Origin: Pseudoalteromonas xiamenensis | GTDB lineage: Bacteria > Pseudomonadota > Gammaproteobacteria > Enterobacterales > Alteromonadaceae | Assembly: GCF_030994125.1 (NCBI RefSeq) | Contig: NZ_CP099917.1 | Coordinates: forward strand, 1,178,001 to 1,242,000 | Length of the DNA: 64,000 nucleotides | Direction: 5' to 3' | Shown here: piece by piece, positions 35,547 to 44,662 of the stretch | Numbering within the stretch: position 1 is the stretch's first letter | How the letters are laid out: each line of letters begins with the position of its first letter | The notes under the pieces: generated by a model | Seen by the model: only the letters and a program-made list of their open reading frames with translations | Databases searched by the model: none | Told to the model about the DNA's origin: nothing | Made by a program: the position numbers and the translations under genes

Positions 35547-36239
35547 ATGGAATTTACCGCAATCCCTTTAGCGTTACTCGCTGGTATTTTGAGCCTAGTG
35601 TCTCCATGTGTTTTACCGATGATCCCTGCCGTGGCGGCATCTGCGATGCAATCTTCCAAGTGGGGGCTTGTTACACTTGCACTTGGAATCAGCTTAGCGT
35701 TTGCTTTTGCGGGTACCGTATTGACCTTCTTGTTGTTAAATCTCGGTATTTCGACACAATGGCTGCGCTACTTTTCAACTGCACTCCTCCTTTTAATGGG
35801 GATGACATTACTTATTCCTAAATTGGCAAACATACTTGCCTATTCACTTTCTCGTTTAACGAGCCGTGCTGCAAACGTGCAGATAGAAGGGAATTCCCCT
35901 GCAATGCAATTCTTAATCGGTGCGTCGCTTGGATTAGTCTGGCTACCGTGTGTCGGCCCGACACTTGGTACAGCGATTGCGCTCGCATCAACTGGACAAA
36001 GCATGCCGATGGCTTTCGCTGTCATGCTTGCTTTTGGGTTTGGTACGGCTATCCCGTTGGTCGCCATTGGGCATTTTTCAGGGAAGAAAATCGCCACCTT
36101 ACGAACAACAGGCCGATACGGGAAATACATTTTAGGTGCCACCCTGGTATTCCTTGCCATCATTATTCTAACGGGGGTTGATAAAGTGTTGGAAACTTGG
36201 GCACTGGAAATATTGCCCGACTGGGTGAGTTCTATTTAA
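35547..36239 (+). CDS. CcdA/DsbD-beta-like thiol:disulphide transmembrane transporter
   Basis: The 230-residue membrane protein has six hydrophobic helices and the two conserved membrane cysteines of the CcdA family: VSPCVLPMIPAV in helix 1 and LPCVGPTLG in helix 4, each followed by proline. The two halves form the pseudo-repeat typical of the DsbD membrane domain. It is encoded 6 bp after a periplasmic thioredoxin, its likely electron acceptor. The cargo could be cytochrome c maturation or disulphide repair. Confidence 0.88.
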   Translation: MEFTAIPLALLAGILSLVSPCVLPMIPAVAASAMQSSKWGLVTLALGISLAFAFAGTVLTFLLLNLGISTQWLRYFSTALLLLMGMTLLIPKLANILAYSLSRLTSRAANVQIEGNSPAMQFLIGASLGLVWLPCVGPTLGTAIALASTGQSMPMAFAVMLAFGFGTAIPLVAIGHFSGKKIATLRTTGRYGKYILGATLVFLAIIILTGVDKVLETWALEILPDWVSSI

Positions 36240-36245
36240 AAAATT

Positions 36246-36277
36246 GTCGGGGGGGACCAAATTCTTCCTCCCCGATA
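36246..36277. terminator. Hairpin between convergent CcdA and peroxiredoxin genes
   Basis: TCGGGGGGGA and TCCTCCCCGA form a GC-rich stem across about nine bases, placed between the two convergent stops. T-runs are short on both sides. Confidence 0.55.
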
Positions 36278-36294
36278 GGATTACCGAATATCTA

Positions 36295-36945
36295 TTAGGC
36301 AATCTTTTCTAAAGCGTGAATGACATCAATTGGTTCAGCACGGCGCGTGTAATCTGCATTCACATCTGCAAATATCACTAGGCCAGATTTATCAATTACA
36401 TATGTTGCTGCTACGGGTAATTCAAAGACGCCTTTACCATTATGTGCTTCTATATCAATACCGAACTTTTGGTATATCGGTTTTAACGATTCTGGAAGCG
36501 TAAAGACCAGACCGAGTTGTTTAGCAAAAAGCGCTTGAGGGTCGGAAAGCACAGAAAACTCAAGTGCATTTTTCTCTGCGGTCGTCAAAGACGCATCCGG
36601 TAACTCAGGCGTTATTGCCAACAACTTTGCACCTCTTGCAGAAATTTCGCCTAATACTTGCTGATATGCTCTTAACTCTAAATTGCAATAAGGACACCAT
36701 CCTCCGCGATAAAATGTAAGCACTACGGGTCCCTGCGATAAGCTGTCAGCTAAGTTTACCTCGTTACCGAGCTGGTCTTTTAAGTGGAACTGAGGAAATA
36801 GCTCTCCCAGTTTTGGGGCATTTTGTTCTAGCGCCTGACGTCTGAGTGCCTCTGTTTCCGCAAGCATAACGTCTAAGATGTCAGCAGAGACATTTTTAAT
36901 TGTTGAGTTTCTGATTTCTTGTAACTGGGATTCTAACGTCATCAT
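36295..36945 (-). CDS. AhpC/TSA-family peroxiredoxin-like protein
   Basis: The 216-residue protein shows a long N-terminal helical extension, then the thioredoxin-fold peroxiredoxin core with the active-site motif FYRGGWCPYCNLELRAYQ (CxxC), a conserved TPE step (AITPELPD) and C-terminal VAATYVIDKSGLV. It belongs to the peroxiredoxin-like group with a CPYC motif. It is divergent from a TetR gene, and perfect TetR-type operators lie between them, so induction by an organic or oxidant ligand through that repressor is likely. The CPYC pair suggests reduction of hydroperoxides with an intramolecular disulphide. Confidence 0.85.
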   Translation of the reverse strand: MMTLESQLQEIRNSTIKNVSADILDVMLAETEALRRQALEQNAPKLGELFPQFHLKDQLGNEVNLADSLSQGPVVLTFYRGGWCPYCNLELRAYQQVLGEISARGAKLLAITPELPDASLTTAEKNALEFSVLSDPQALFAKQLGLVFTLPESLKPIYQKFGIDIEAHNGKGVFELPVAATYVIDKSGLVIFADVNADYTRRAEPIDVIHALEKIA

Positions 36946-36974
36946 TTTTTACCTTACTGTGTTCTTTAATATTG

Positions 36975-37040
36975 TGAACGATCGTTCAAAATATATCTGC
37001 ACCTACAAATCACGTCAATAACAATTTGAACGATTGTTCA
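36975..37040. promoter_or_regulatory. Two TetR operators TGAACGATCGTTCA
   Basis: TGAACGATCGTTCA (36975-36988, perfect) and TGAACGATTGTTCA (37027-37040, one mismatch) lie 52 bp apart in the gap between the divergent peroxiredoxin and TetR genes, matching the palindromes used by AcuR/NemR-like repressors. Confidence 0.75.
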
Positions 37041-37069
37041 AAATGAGGTTAAATAGCGGTCAAGGCAAA

Positions 37070-37675
37070 ATGAGCAGAGAGCAAAATATTGTGGCGGTAA
37101 AAAAATTTAATACCGAAGAGGTACTCGACAAGGCAATTCATACTTTTTGGCAGTTTGGCTACCATGGCACAGGAATGCAGCAACTGCTCAAAGAAACTAA
37201 TTTACGCGCTGGCAGTCTATATCGTGAATTTGAAAATAAGGACGCTCTCTATCTGCTTGCACTTCGCCAGTACGCTCAACGAAGCATCGATAACATTGAT
37301 ACTATTATTAAGGACTCGACCAATGTTTTGTCCGGTATTCAAGCGATAATATCTGCCTTGATCGAAGACTCAAAGAACACGGATTATTGTGGCTGTTTCC
37401 TTATAAAAAGTCAGCTCGAACTCGATTCACATAACAGCGATATCTCTGCATTTATTTCAGGAGAGTTTGCGAAAATTGAGACGAATTATGCGCGCCATTT
37501 GGCCGATGTGTTTTCAAAAGAACTAAGTCTTCAATACGCAAAACAACTCATGATGATTATCTATGGGATACGGGTTTCTGGCTATCAAAAACAAAACACA
37601 GAGTACGTCGAAAAGACGGTTTATCAGTTACTTCCATGGTTAGGTTCAACACACGACGATAACGATAATGAATAG
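37070..37675 (+). CDS. TetR-family transcriptional repressor
   Basis: The ATG at 37070 has AAGG five bases upstream; earlier in-frame starts lie inside the second operator. The 201-residue protein has an N-terminal helix-turn-helix (DKAIHTFWQFGYHGTGMQQL then LRAGSLYREFENKDALYLLA) and a helical ligand domain containing a CGCF motif (DYCGCFLIKS), as in AcuR/NemR-type regulators whose cysteines sense electrophiles. It probably represses itself and the divergent peroxiredoxin gene. Confidence 0.88.
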   Translation: MSREQNIVAVKKFNTEEVLDKAIHTFWQFGYHGTGMQQLLKETNLRAGSLYREFENKDALYLLALRQYAQRSIDNIDTIIKDSTNVLSGIQAIISALIEDSKNTDYCGCFLIKSQLELDSHNSDISAFISGEFAKIETNYARHLADVFSKELSLQYAKQLMMIIYGIRVSGYQKQNTEYVEKTVYQLLPWLGSTHDDNDNE

Positions 37676-37784
37676 AAAGCACTTTATTTTAAAACTAATA
37701 CCTTCTCCCCCTGCGACGTCGATTCCATCCTTTGCCGTTTTAAAGTAAGCTGCTTCCATTACGTCTAAAAAACGATAGGTAACT

Positions 37785-38576
37785 GTGTTGAATAAACGAA
37801 TTGAACCTGAACTGTTCAGCCTGACACCCGATCTCGACCAAGTCGAGGATTACAAGCAGGCGCAAACAAAATCGAAAAATAATGCGCCCACGGTTGAGCT
37901 AACCTCATCAACTCCCCCTTCACAAACCAAGACTTCAAGAATGGTAATATGGCTCGGTATTCTTGCTGTAGTTGGCTTTGCTACTGGTGGATATGCCCTT
38001 TATAAACAAAATTTAGCAACCCTCGCACAACTACACGCCTCAGAGTTGCGGATTGGTGAGCTTGAACGCGCCCTTTCGGCAACGGGTGAAGAGATGGGTC
38101 AATCTGCTGGTGCAATTCAAGCTAAATTGTCTGCAGTCGCAACCCGCACAGATGAATTGTGGGAGCAGATGGATAAGCTTTGGGCATCGGCTTGGCGTAG
38201 AAACCAATCTGAAATTAAAGATTTAAAAGAACAAGCTGACAAGTTCGCGGCGGCTCAAACACAACAGATTAAACAACAGTCTGATGTCTCGACAAACCTT
38301 AAAACCCTTTCGCAAACTCAAACTGAGCTCACGTTAAAAATGTCGTTGTTGCAAGAGCAATTACAAGTTGCTGAATCGCTTAAAGGCCAATTGACCACCA
38401 TTAACACTGAACTCGATAAAGTGAAATCACAATCTCAAACTCGAGATACGAAGCAGTTAGAAATTGGGGCGAATATGGCGCAACTTGAAATCACACAAAA
38501 TGCATTAGCAGAGCAAATTGAACGCCTTGAAAAAAGCATCGCAGCTCAATCTAAAGTGCCATCAAGTCCAAATTAA
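37785..38576 (+). CDS. Membrane-anchored coiled-coil protein, unknown
   Basis: The 263-residue protein starts with GTG at 37785 (AGG six bases upstream). It has a polar cytoplasmic N-terminus of about 50 residues, one membrane helix (MVIWLGILAVVGFATGGYAL, about 54-73) and a long alanine/glutamine-rich coiled coil (about 78-250). This topology suggests a structural or scaffold protein of the inner membrane facing the periplasm. I do not recognise a named family, and the gene is not in an obvious operon. Confidence 0.65.
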   Translation: MLNKRIEPELFSLTPDLDQVEDYKQAQTKSKNNAPTVELTSSTPPSQTKTSRMVIWLGILAVVGFATGGYALYKQNLATLAQLHASELRIGELERALSATGEEMGQSAGAIQAKLSAVATRTDELWEQMDKLWASAWRRNQSEIKDLKEQADKFAAAQTQQIKQQSDVSTNLKTLSQTQTELTLKMSLLQEQLQVAESLKGQLTTINTELDKVKSQSQTRDTKQLEIGANMAQLEITQNALAEQIERLEKSIAAQSKVPSSPN

Positions 38577-38604
38577 AGTCCCTTGATTTAACGCTTTAAG
38601 CACC

Positions 38605-38636
38605 AACAATGGGGGTCAAACCTGACCCCCATTGTT
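38605..38636. terminator. Bidirectional terminator with REP-like core
   Basis: A perfect 14-bp stem, AACAATGGGGGTCA / TGACCCCCATTGTT with loop AACC, lies between two convergent genes. Its core (GGGGTCA...TGACCCC) resembles the repeats around the RAYT elements at 49.7-63.7 kb. Confidence 0.75.
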
Positions 38637-38652
38637 ATAAATACGCTTACAC

Positions 38653-39354
38653 TTACAGCGCGCGCTTTTTAAAACGATAGACAAAGCGATCTGTGTTACC
38701 CTTCGTTGTGGGTTGCCACACATCTAAACTGTAATCGTCATTCGCATTGGCAAGCACTGAGCTCGACATATCCAATTCAAAACCCGCTTTTAACACTTCA
38801 TTGAGCACAAAACGGTTTTCTACTCGGTGGAGTTTCTTCGTTTGACTAATGCCTACTCCAGCGCCTGCGTTGTGGTCGATAATAATTAAGTAACCATCAT
38901 CGCTTAGTTTCTGATGCATTGACTTTAAGAGTGCCTGACGGTCAAAGTTCGCTTTGTTTATTAAGTCGTGGTAGTTCAGCGCGGTAAAGATCCGATCGAC
39001 AGGACCTTCCAAGTCGTCCAACTCAAGTGAAGTAAGCGTTTTAATGTTGTTGAATTCACTTAAGTTTCGAGTTTCCAATTTGCCTTTTACACTAAATACC
39101 GTACCCGAATTATTCAATAAGCGAGCAAAGAGTTCAGTGTAATAACCACCGCCTGCTATATAGTCAACCACCTTCATATTTTCTTTAACATCAACGATAG
39201 CAAGAATGTCTGCGGGCTTTCGCCCTGCATCTCGTGCGATATCTTGAGCCATACGATTAGGGTTTTGCACCGCGTGTGTAATGGACGAAGGGTTGGCGAT
39301 TGCCGATAGACTTGACACCAATAAGCTGGCGATAAAAAATGGTGTAGATTTCAT
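38653..39354 (-). CDS. Secreted class I SAM-dependent methyltransferase-like protein
   Basis: The 233-residue protein has a signal peptide (MKSTPFFIASLLVSSLSAIA) followed by a Rossmann methyltransferase fold: VKENMKVVDYIAGGGYYTEL matches motif I (the usual glycine-rich loop DxGxGxG is here DYIAGGGY), and IFTALNYHDL and DDGYLIIIDHNAG follow as motifs II and III. Exported methyltransferase-like proteins of this type are common in marine gammaproteobacteria, but their substrate and even their SAM supply in the periplasm are unclear. ATG 39354 is preceded by AAAGGAGCA. Confidence 0.75.
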   Translation of the reverse strand: MKSTPFFIASLLVSSLSAIANPSSITHAVQNPNRMAQDIARDAGRKPADILAIVDVKENMKVVDYIAGGGYYTELFARLLNNSGTVFSVKGKLETRNLSEFNNIKTLTSLELDDLEGPVDRIFTALNYHDLINKANFDRQALLKSMHQKLSDDGYLIIIDHNAGAGVGISQTKKLHRVENRFVLNEVLKAGFELDMSSSVLANANDDYSLDVWQPTTKGNTDRFVYRFKKRAL

Positions 39355-39525
39355 ACATTGCTCCTTTCAATTTCGTTGTAATTCAAATGCATTTTTGTTG
39401 TAGCGATTTAGCAAAATGAGCTCAACAATCGAAGTGCGATTTTATCTTGATGCTTTGATGATGTTTTTTTGATGTCTTTATAATTCAATACGTTATTTTC
39501 ATATTATGTAAGAAAGGAGTCTTTG

Positions 39526-41649
39526 TTGGCACACCCATTACCCGATATTTTTACGGTAGGCACTTGCAGAATTATCGCGAGCTTGAATCAAATACATCGT
39601 GATAAACAATGTCTCGTGGTTGAACCTAAGGTCATGGAAGTGCTTGTGTATCTAGCCAGCCACCAAGGCGAAGTCTGTTCAAAGCAACAGCTTATGGATG
39701 CCATTTGGCCTGCCCCTGTCAGCGACGGCGCGGTCAGCCGTGTGATCGCTCTTCTCAGAAAAGCCTTAGCTGATAGCATCGACTCTCCCCTGTATATTCA
39801 AACGATCGCAAAAAAGGGCTACCAATTTATCGCTACTGTTGAGGTTTCGACGAGCGAACCAATGCACAGTAGCAAGCATGAATCCTGTTCGTCATCTGGA
39901 ATACGCCTTTACCGCACGCGTGGAGCGCCCTTCGTTACTTTCGCACTTTTAATTTTATTGGTTTTAGTAACCTATCACCTAATTACTTCTCCACCAGCGG
40001 CGGAAACCATAACGTTCACAAAACCTCCGTCATTTCAAAAATTAACGAGCGAAAGTGGACGCGAATACGACGCACAGCTCTCCGCTGAGGCAAGTTGGCT
40101 GATTTATCGACATCAAAATAACCAAGGGCAACCCTATCAACTGTATTTAAAACAGCTTCAAACTAATCGCATCATTCAACTGACCAACAATGAATTTGAC
40201 CATCGCTCGCCTGCACTTTCACATGACCAACGGTCCATTGCGTATTTCCAAAAAGGGCAAAATCAATGCGCGCTTCAGCGCCTTACATTGTTACCGAATG
40301 GCGAACCTAACAGCGTACAAACTCTGCACCTTTGCGGCGCGCTTGAGCATTACAGCAATGTGGTATGGTCTCCAGACGATAAGTGGCTTTATTTTACCGA
40401 CCGTGCAAATAGCACTGTTCCCTACCAGATCTATCGATTAGAGCTGGCGTCTAACCGCATGGAAACCGTGACCAGTCGAGAAAACAACTTCTATGGTGAC
40501 AATGAACTCGCACTTTCTCCTTCCGGTCGCTTTCTGCTGTTTTTTAGAAATAAGTATTGGGGCAATAATCAAGTTTACGTCATGGATTTAACCACAAACA
40601 CACTGAAGAAAATCGGTGAATTAGGTTTTCTCAGCTGGAAACCAAGCTGGACACCTGATGAAAAAAGCATTGTGTTTAGCGACAATCGAAATGGCGGAAA
40701 ACTCAATCGTTTAGGTATCTCAACAGGTCAAATAACCACGTTCTACCAATCCCCAAAAGCGATTCAATATCCTATGTTTAGCACGGATGGCAAAAGAGTC
40801 GTGTTCTCAGAAGAAACCATGGTCGCGGATTTATGGGAAACCAAACTAGCCTCTTTGCAAGCAAGCACAGACGACAACGCTGATACACCAAAAAAACTGG
40901 CGTTCAGTTCAAGCGGCGTTGAACGCCAACCAGCTTATTCCCCAGATGGCCGAAAGCTGGCGTTTTTATCCGATAGAAATGGTGAAATGCAGTTATGGAT
41001 TGCGGACGATGAACAATTGATCGCCGCCCCGATGCTCCCCAACGGAGCTATTATTGATAGCTTTAGCTGGAGTCCTGATAGCCAGCAACTAGTGATTGCC
41101 ACTAAAGACAAAGCACTTTTACGCTATCAATTGACAACCCAAACCATTGACGAGTTGCGACTCGAACAAAGTGCAGCCTTTCCCATATACGCCCACGATG
41201 GATCAAGCCTGTATTTCAGCTCTGATAGTAGCGGTCAATGGGAAATTTGGTCCTTCAATCTGCAAAGTGGCGAAACACAACAAGTGACAACTGCAGGCGG
41301 TTATCAAGTGAAACAAACAGCGGATAACCAAACTCTGTATATCACCAAATATACCCAGACAGGTATTTGGCGATTTGATCTTAAGGCAAACTCTGAACAA
41401 AAAATCCTTGCTGACCTCGCTCGCACCACTCAATACACTTTGTGTGATAATGCGCTTTACTACGAAAAACACCTAATGTCAGGTGACGTGTGGCAGTATT
41501 CACTTGACGGCAAACTCGCTCAGCCTGCTTTTTCACTGCCGAATAAAGCTCAAATTAGTTTTGATGTCACGCCTAATTGCCAACGACTTGTGTATGCGTA
41601 TCAAGAAGATTTGCAAGCGGATATTGTTGAGTTAAGTTGGGATGAGTAG
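39526..41649 (+). CDS. CadC-like membrane regulator with periplasmic TolB-type propeller
   Basis: The likely start is the TTG at 39526, six bases after AAAGGAGT; a second TTG sits one codon earlier, too close to that site. The 707-residue protein has an OmpR-type winged helix (about 20-110: VVEPKVMEVLVYLASHQGEV, then SDGAVSRVIALLRKAL), one membrane helix (near 135-155) and a periplasmic WD40-like/TolB beta propeller with repeats such as LSPSGRFLLFF, YSPDGRKLAFLSDRNGEMQ and WSPDSQQLVIAT. This is a one-component transmembrane transcription regulator: the propeller senses and the cytoplasmic domain binds DNA. Its target genes are unknown. Confidence 0.85.
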   Translation: MAHPLPDIFTVGTCRIIASLNQIHRDKQCLVVEPKVMEVLVYLASHQGEVCSKQQLMDAIWPAPVSDGAVSRVIALLRKALADSIDSPLYIQTIAKKGYQFIATVEVSTSEPMHSSKHESCSSSGIRLYRTRGAPFVTFALLILLVLVTYHLITSPPAAETITFTKPPSFQKLTSESGREYDAQLSAEASWLIYRHQNNQGQPYQLYLKQLQTNRIIQLTNNEFDHRSPALSHDQRSIAYFQKGQNQCALQRLTLLPNGEPNSVQTLHLCGALEHYSNVVWSPDDKWLYFTDRANSTVPYQIYRLELASNRMETVTSRENNFYGDNELALSPSGRFLLFFRNKYWGNNQVYVMDLTTNTLKKIGELGFLSWKPSWTPDEKSIVFSDNRNGGKLNRLGISTGQITTFYQSPKAIQYPMFSTDGKRVVFSEETMVADLWETKLASLQASTDDNADTPKKLAFSSSGVERQPAYSPDGRKLAFLSDRNGEMQLWIADDEQLIAAPMLPNGAIIDSFSWSPDSQQLVIATKDKALLRYQLTTQTIDELRLEQSAAFPIYAHDGSSLYFSSDSSGQWEIWSFNLQSGETQQVTTAGGYQVKQTADNQTLYITKYTQTGIWRFDLKANSEQKILADLARTTQYTLCDNALYYEKHLMSGDVWQYSLDGKLAQPAFSLPNKAQISFDVTPNCQRLVYAYQEDLQADIVELSWDE

Positions 41650-41690
41650 ACAGAATGACTTGCTTTACGGATAAAATGTCACAAATAAAA

Positions 41691-41709
41691 CGGGCTGCGA
41701 TGCAGCCCG
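41691..41709. terminator. GC-rich hairpin between convergent genes
   Basis: CGGGCTGC and GCAGCCCG form a perfect 8-bp stem with a GAT loop, preceded by AAAA, so on the minus strand the hairpin is followed by a T-run. Confidence 0.75.
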
Positions 41710-41733
41710 CCATTGACCTCATTCGCGCTTCAT

Positions 41734-42930
41734 TTAATTTAGAACCACCGCTTTTAGGCGTGCTTGTGAGCTCATTAACATATCGAAGTAAGGATAGGAT
41801 TTGTCTGCAAGCTTTATTGCGTGTTCCAACGAGTTCAAGGCATTGGCATTATCCTCTTTTGACTCGTAACCATAAGACAAACCAAACCATGCATCCACCG
41901 AGTTTGGGTGCAACTTCGTGTTGTGGATAAATACGTTTATCGCTTTATCGTAATTCTGGCTACGTACAAGTTGATACCCCAATTGTCTTACTGCACCTTC
42001 GGGCGGCTCAATGTTGTCTCCCCACTGTTTAGATAGTTTTTCATAGTAGGCATCAATGGAGGCCACGTCTTTCGAGAGTGCATTAAGTGGCATTTGTTTT
42101 GGCATAAACAATTTATGATAGGCATTAAACACGCCAGCAACTGCGGTGAGATCGTGTTGTACACCATCAAATGCATCGCTCACATAGGTCATATTTGTTG
42201 GTTTATTGTGTAGAATAAATTGCTGAAGCTCATCATAACGCTCCCGCATTACACCACTTTCTTCACCTATGTTCATGTATAAATACGTATCGAGAGTGTG
42301 CGTTTCTTTAATAAACTGTTTGGTGCGCGTTGTTGCAGCCCCGTAATTCCACCAGACGGCAGGACTATATGCCAAATGCGCTTGAAACAAGTGAGGCCTG
42401 GCCTGCATGGCATAAAGTACAAATACCCCCGCCGCAGACGCTCCACTGATCACCTTAAAATCATGCGTGCGATAGGTTTTGTCAATTAATGGTATGAGCT
42501 CTTTCTCAAAAAAACTCAGAAAAACGGCACCACCACCGCCAAGACCAACAGGCCCCTGCGGCTCTTCGTTCACCGTTGGGTACAAATCTCTCAATCTATC
42601 CGTGTTTTCAATTGCAACGACAATTACCTCTGGCGCGCTATTCGTATTTTGTAAACGTTCAATAACCGATGAAATTAAAGGTAAGTTATTTGCTCCATCT
42701 AAGCGATAAATTACCGGATAAACCTTATTTGAGTTCGCTTTGTAACTCTTTGGTAATTGCACTACAACAGTACGTTCTTCATTCAGTATTTTTGATTTAA
42801 TGACATGAGTTTGCATCGTGTATTCAGAGGCCGATTTACTGGACTCTTCTTGCGAAAACACCGACGAAGAACTAAAGAGTGAAGATAAAGCAACGCTTAA
42901 AACAAGTATCAGGCATTTTGAAAATCGCAC
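41734..42930 (-). CDS. Secreted esterase-like alpha/beta hydrolase with TPR tail
   Basis: The product has 398 residues and starts with GTG at 42930 (AAGGATTAGTT upstream). A signal peptide (to about residue 26) precedes an enterochelin-esterase/antigen-85-like alpha/beta hydrolase: YPVIYRLDGANNLPLISSV, EVIVVAIENTDRLRDLYPT, the nucleophile region ISGASAAGVFVLYA (Ser in GASAAG) and the later His in FDGVQHDLTAV. The last 100 residues (YDKAINVFIHNTKLHPNSVDAW, ANALNSLEHAIKLA) form TPR-like helices. The nucleophile elbow GxSxA deviates from GxSxG. Substrate unknown; siderophore ester cleavage is one option. Confidence 0.82.
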   Translation of the reverse strand: MRFSKCLILVLSVALSSLFSSSSVFSQEESSKSASEYTMQTHVIKSKILNEERTVVVQLPKSYKANSNKVYPVIYRLDGANNLPLISSVIERLQNTNSAPEVIVVAIENTDRLRDLYPTVNEEPQGPVGLGGGGAVFLSFFEKELIPLIDKTYRTHDFKVISGASAAGVFVLYAMQARPHLFQAHLAYSPAVWWNYGAATTRTKQFIKETHTLDTYLYMNIGEESGVMRERYDELQQFILHNKPTNMTYVSDAFDGVQHDLTAVAGVFNAYHKLFMPKQMPLNALSKDVASIDAYYEKLSKQWGDNIEPPEGAVRQLGYQLVRSQNYDKAINVFIHNTKLHPNSVDAWFGLSYGYESKEDNANALNSLEHAIKLADKSYPYFDMLMSSQARLKAVVLN

Positions 42931-43005
42931 AACTAATCCTTTAAAATAAGATGGTTACAAAATGACCTTAACAAGAGTTTAGGGTTGGCACAAGGGACAG
43001 GTAAT

Positions 43006-43455
43006 TTATTGAACCATACCTTCACTTTCCGAATAACAATATTGTTTAAGTACATCCATCATAGTGTCTGGGATAGGCGCTTTTTGTGCAGTATTCATGT
43101 TAAACATCACCACATTAGCGTAACCCGTTGTACACACAGCTTGCTGTGCTTCGCTGTATGCTTCGTAGCGCATGGTGAATCTATCCTGCTTAATATCCGT
43201 AATATACGTCCCAACAATCAGTGTATCGGGAAAGACGACAGGACGTTTATAATGTGCGTGGGTATCGCGAAGAACCGGGCTGGTACTTGGATCCGATAAG
43301 ATTTCCAGCAAACCCGTTTGTGCCAAAAAGTCGATACGCGCGGTTTCAAAATAGCGAAAATACGACACATTGTTTACATGCCCCAATGCATCCATATCTC
43401 CCCACGCGACTTTAATTTTTGTTTTAATCGGAAACTTGTCGAAAAATGCCTGCAT
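43006..43455 (-). CDS. Hot-dog acyl-CoA thioesterase (4HBT)
   Basis: The 149-residue protein matches YbgC-type thioesterases: the N-terminal VAWGDMDALGHVNNVSYFRYFE block contains the catalytic Asp and conserved His-Val-Asn-Asn, followed by LIVGTYITDIKQDRFTMRYEAYSE and NVVMFN. These enzymes hydrolyse short or hydroxybenzoyl acyl-CoA thioesters and act as dimers or tetramers. It stands alone. Confidence 0.88.
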   Translation of the reverse strand: MQAFFDKFPIKTKIKVAWGDMDALGHVNNVSYFRYFETARIDFLAQTGLLEILSDPSTSPVLRDTHAHYKRPVVFPDTLIVGTYITDIKQDRFTMRYEAYSEAQQAVCTTGYANVVMFNMNTAQKAPIPDTMMDVLKQYCYSESEGMVQ

Positions 43456-43583
43456 TTTACTGCCTTATTGAGCTTAATTTAGCTCGAGGTTAGCAATTTG
43501 CTGGTAACCGCACAAGCGTCAACAAGGGATAATCTCTGTAACTACATAACATTGCACAAATCAAAAAATGAGAACAGCAATAG

Positions 43584-43645
43584 ATTACACTTGTAATTTA
43601 TTCTAAGCATCGCTATTGTAATTTCAAATAAATTACAAACGTAAT
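43584..43645 (+). promoter_or_regulatory. Three TTACA/TGTAA palindromes before the serine protease gene
   Basis: ATTACA-CT-TGTAAT (43584-43597), TTGTAATTT-N5-AAATTACAA (43616-43638) and ATTAC-N4-GTAAT (43632-43645) crowd the 70 bp before ATG 43652. Such clustered palindromes suggest operator sites; the regulator is not identifiable. Confidence 0.5.
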
Positions 43646-43651
43646 CATCGT

Positions 43652-44518
43652 ATGAAACACTATGCTCAAACTCTCATAAGCATCACTTTATTTGCGGCGA
43701 CTTCCCTACCCTCTTTCGCAATTGTGTTGCGACATGACGTTACGCCTGAAAACTACTTAGCAACCGTGAAAGACTTCCCTCCCCTTGCTCAGTTTTATGT
43801 TGATGGCGCACATGGGACGCTAATCGCGCCAACTTGGGTCGTCACCGCGGCACATACCACATTTTGCACCGACCCAGGGGTCACTATTTTAGTGGGAGGG
43901 AAACACGTAAAAGTGAAACGGCGTTTTGTACATAGGAACTATACGCCTGGTGTAAGTCATGATTTCGCGTTACTTGAGTTAGAACATCCGATTACTCATA
44001 TCCAACCGGCCGAAATCTATAAAGCATCCGATGAATTAGGACAGGTGATCACTTTCATTGGTATCGGTGGAACTGGCAATGGAATAGATGGCCAAACGAT
44101 TGATAATGCTAAAAATAAGGGGGTTTTACGCAAAGCAAACAATACCGTAGCAAAAGCGGAGGGCCCGTTGCTGCAGTTTATCTTCAACCAAGGGAACGAA
44201 GCGTTACCGCTCGAGGGAATCAGTGGAGGTGGGGACAGTGGAGGTCCTGCATTTTTAAAAAAAGATGAACGTTATTATGTGCTTGGTATCAGTTCAAGGG
44301 GAGACATCGACAGCATGCTTGGCAAATACGGAAATCGCGAGTACTACTCTCGTATCTCCTACTTCAAAGACTGGATCCACAATGTCATGTATGGTTCTGA
44401 ACAACTGCGCGATGCCATCACACTTCCAAAGTTGAAACATTTACTGCCCGGCTTAACAGCAAAGAATTTACCGCAAGTGTGCGCCGAGATTCGTATTGAG
44501 CCTGAACAACCTAATTAA
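43652..44518 (+). CDS. Secreted trypsin-like serine protease
   Basis: The 288-residue protein has a signal peptide (cut near LPSFA) and an S1 protease fold with the catalytic triad in order: His in VVTAAHTT, Asp in SHDFALLELE and Ser in GGGDSGGPAFL. No propeptide processing site is obvious, and a C-terminal tail (about 250-288) follows the protease core. It is secreted to the periplasm or beyond and probably degrades protein. No good ribosome-binding site precedes ATG 43652, so expression may be low or leaderless; palindromes upstream suggest control at transcription. Confidence 0.88.
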   Translation: MKHYAQTLISITLFAATSLPSFAIVLRHDVTPENYLATVKDFPPLAQFYVDGAHGTLIAPTWVVTAAHTTFCTDPGVTILVGGKHVKVKRRFVHRNYTPGVSHDFALLELEHPITHIQPAEIYKASDELGQVITFIGIGGTGNGIDGQTIDNAKNKGVLRKANNTVAKAEGPLLQFIFNQGNEALPLEGISGGGDSGGPAFLKKDERYYVLGISSRGDIDSMLGKYGNREYYSRISYFKDWIHNVMYGSEQLRDAITLPKLKHLLPGLTAKNLPQVCAEIRIEPEQPN

Positions 44519-44662
44519 AGACAACGTCAAAGTATGTTCAGGCACTTAGCGTTTGTGAATGCGAGGCAAAGTCCAATTCTATTCGTGGGCTTGGACAGAC
44601 ATGTAACAACAAGACCTCATGTATGGAGGTTAGTAGTCCAAATCACGCCTATTCAAGCCCAC

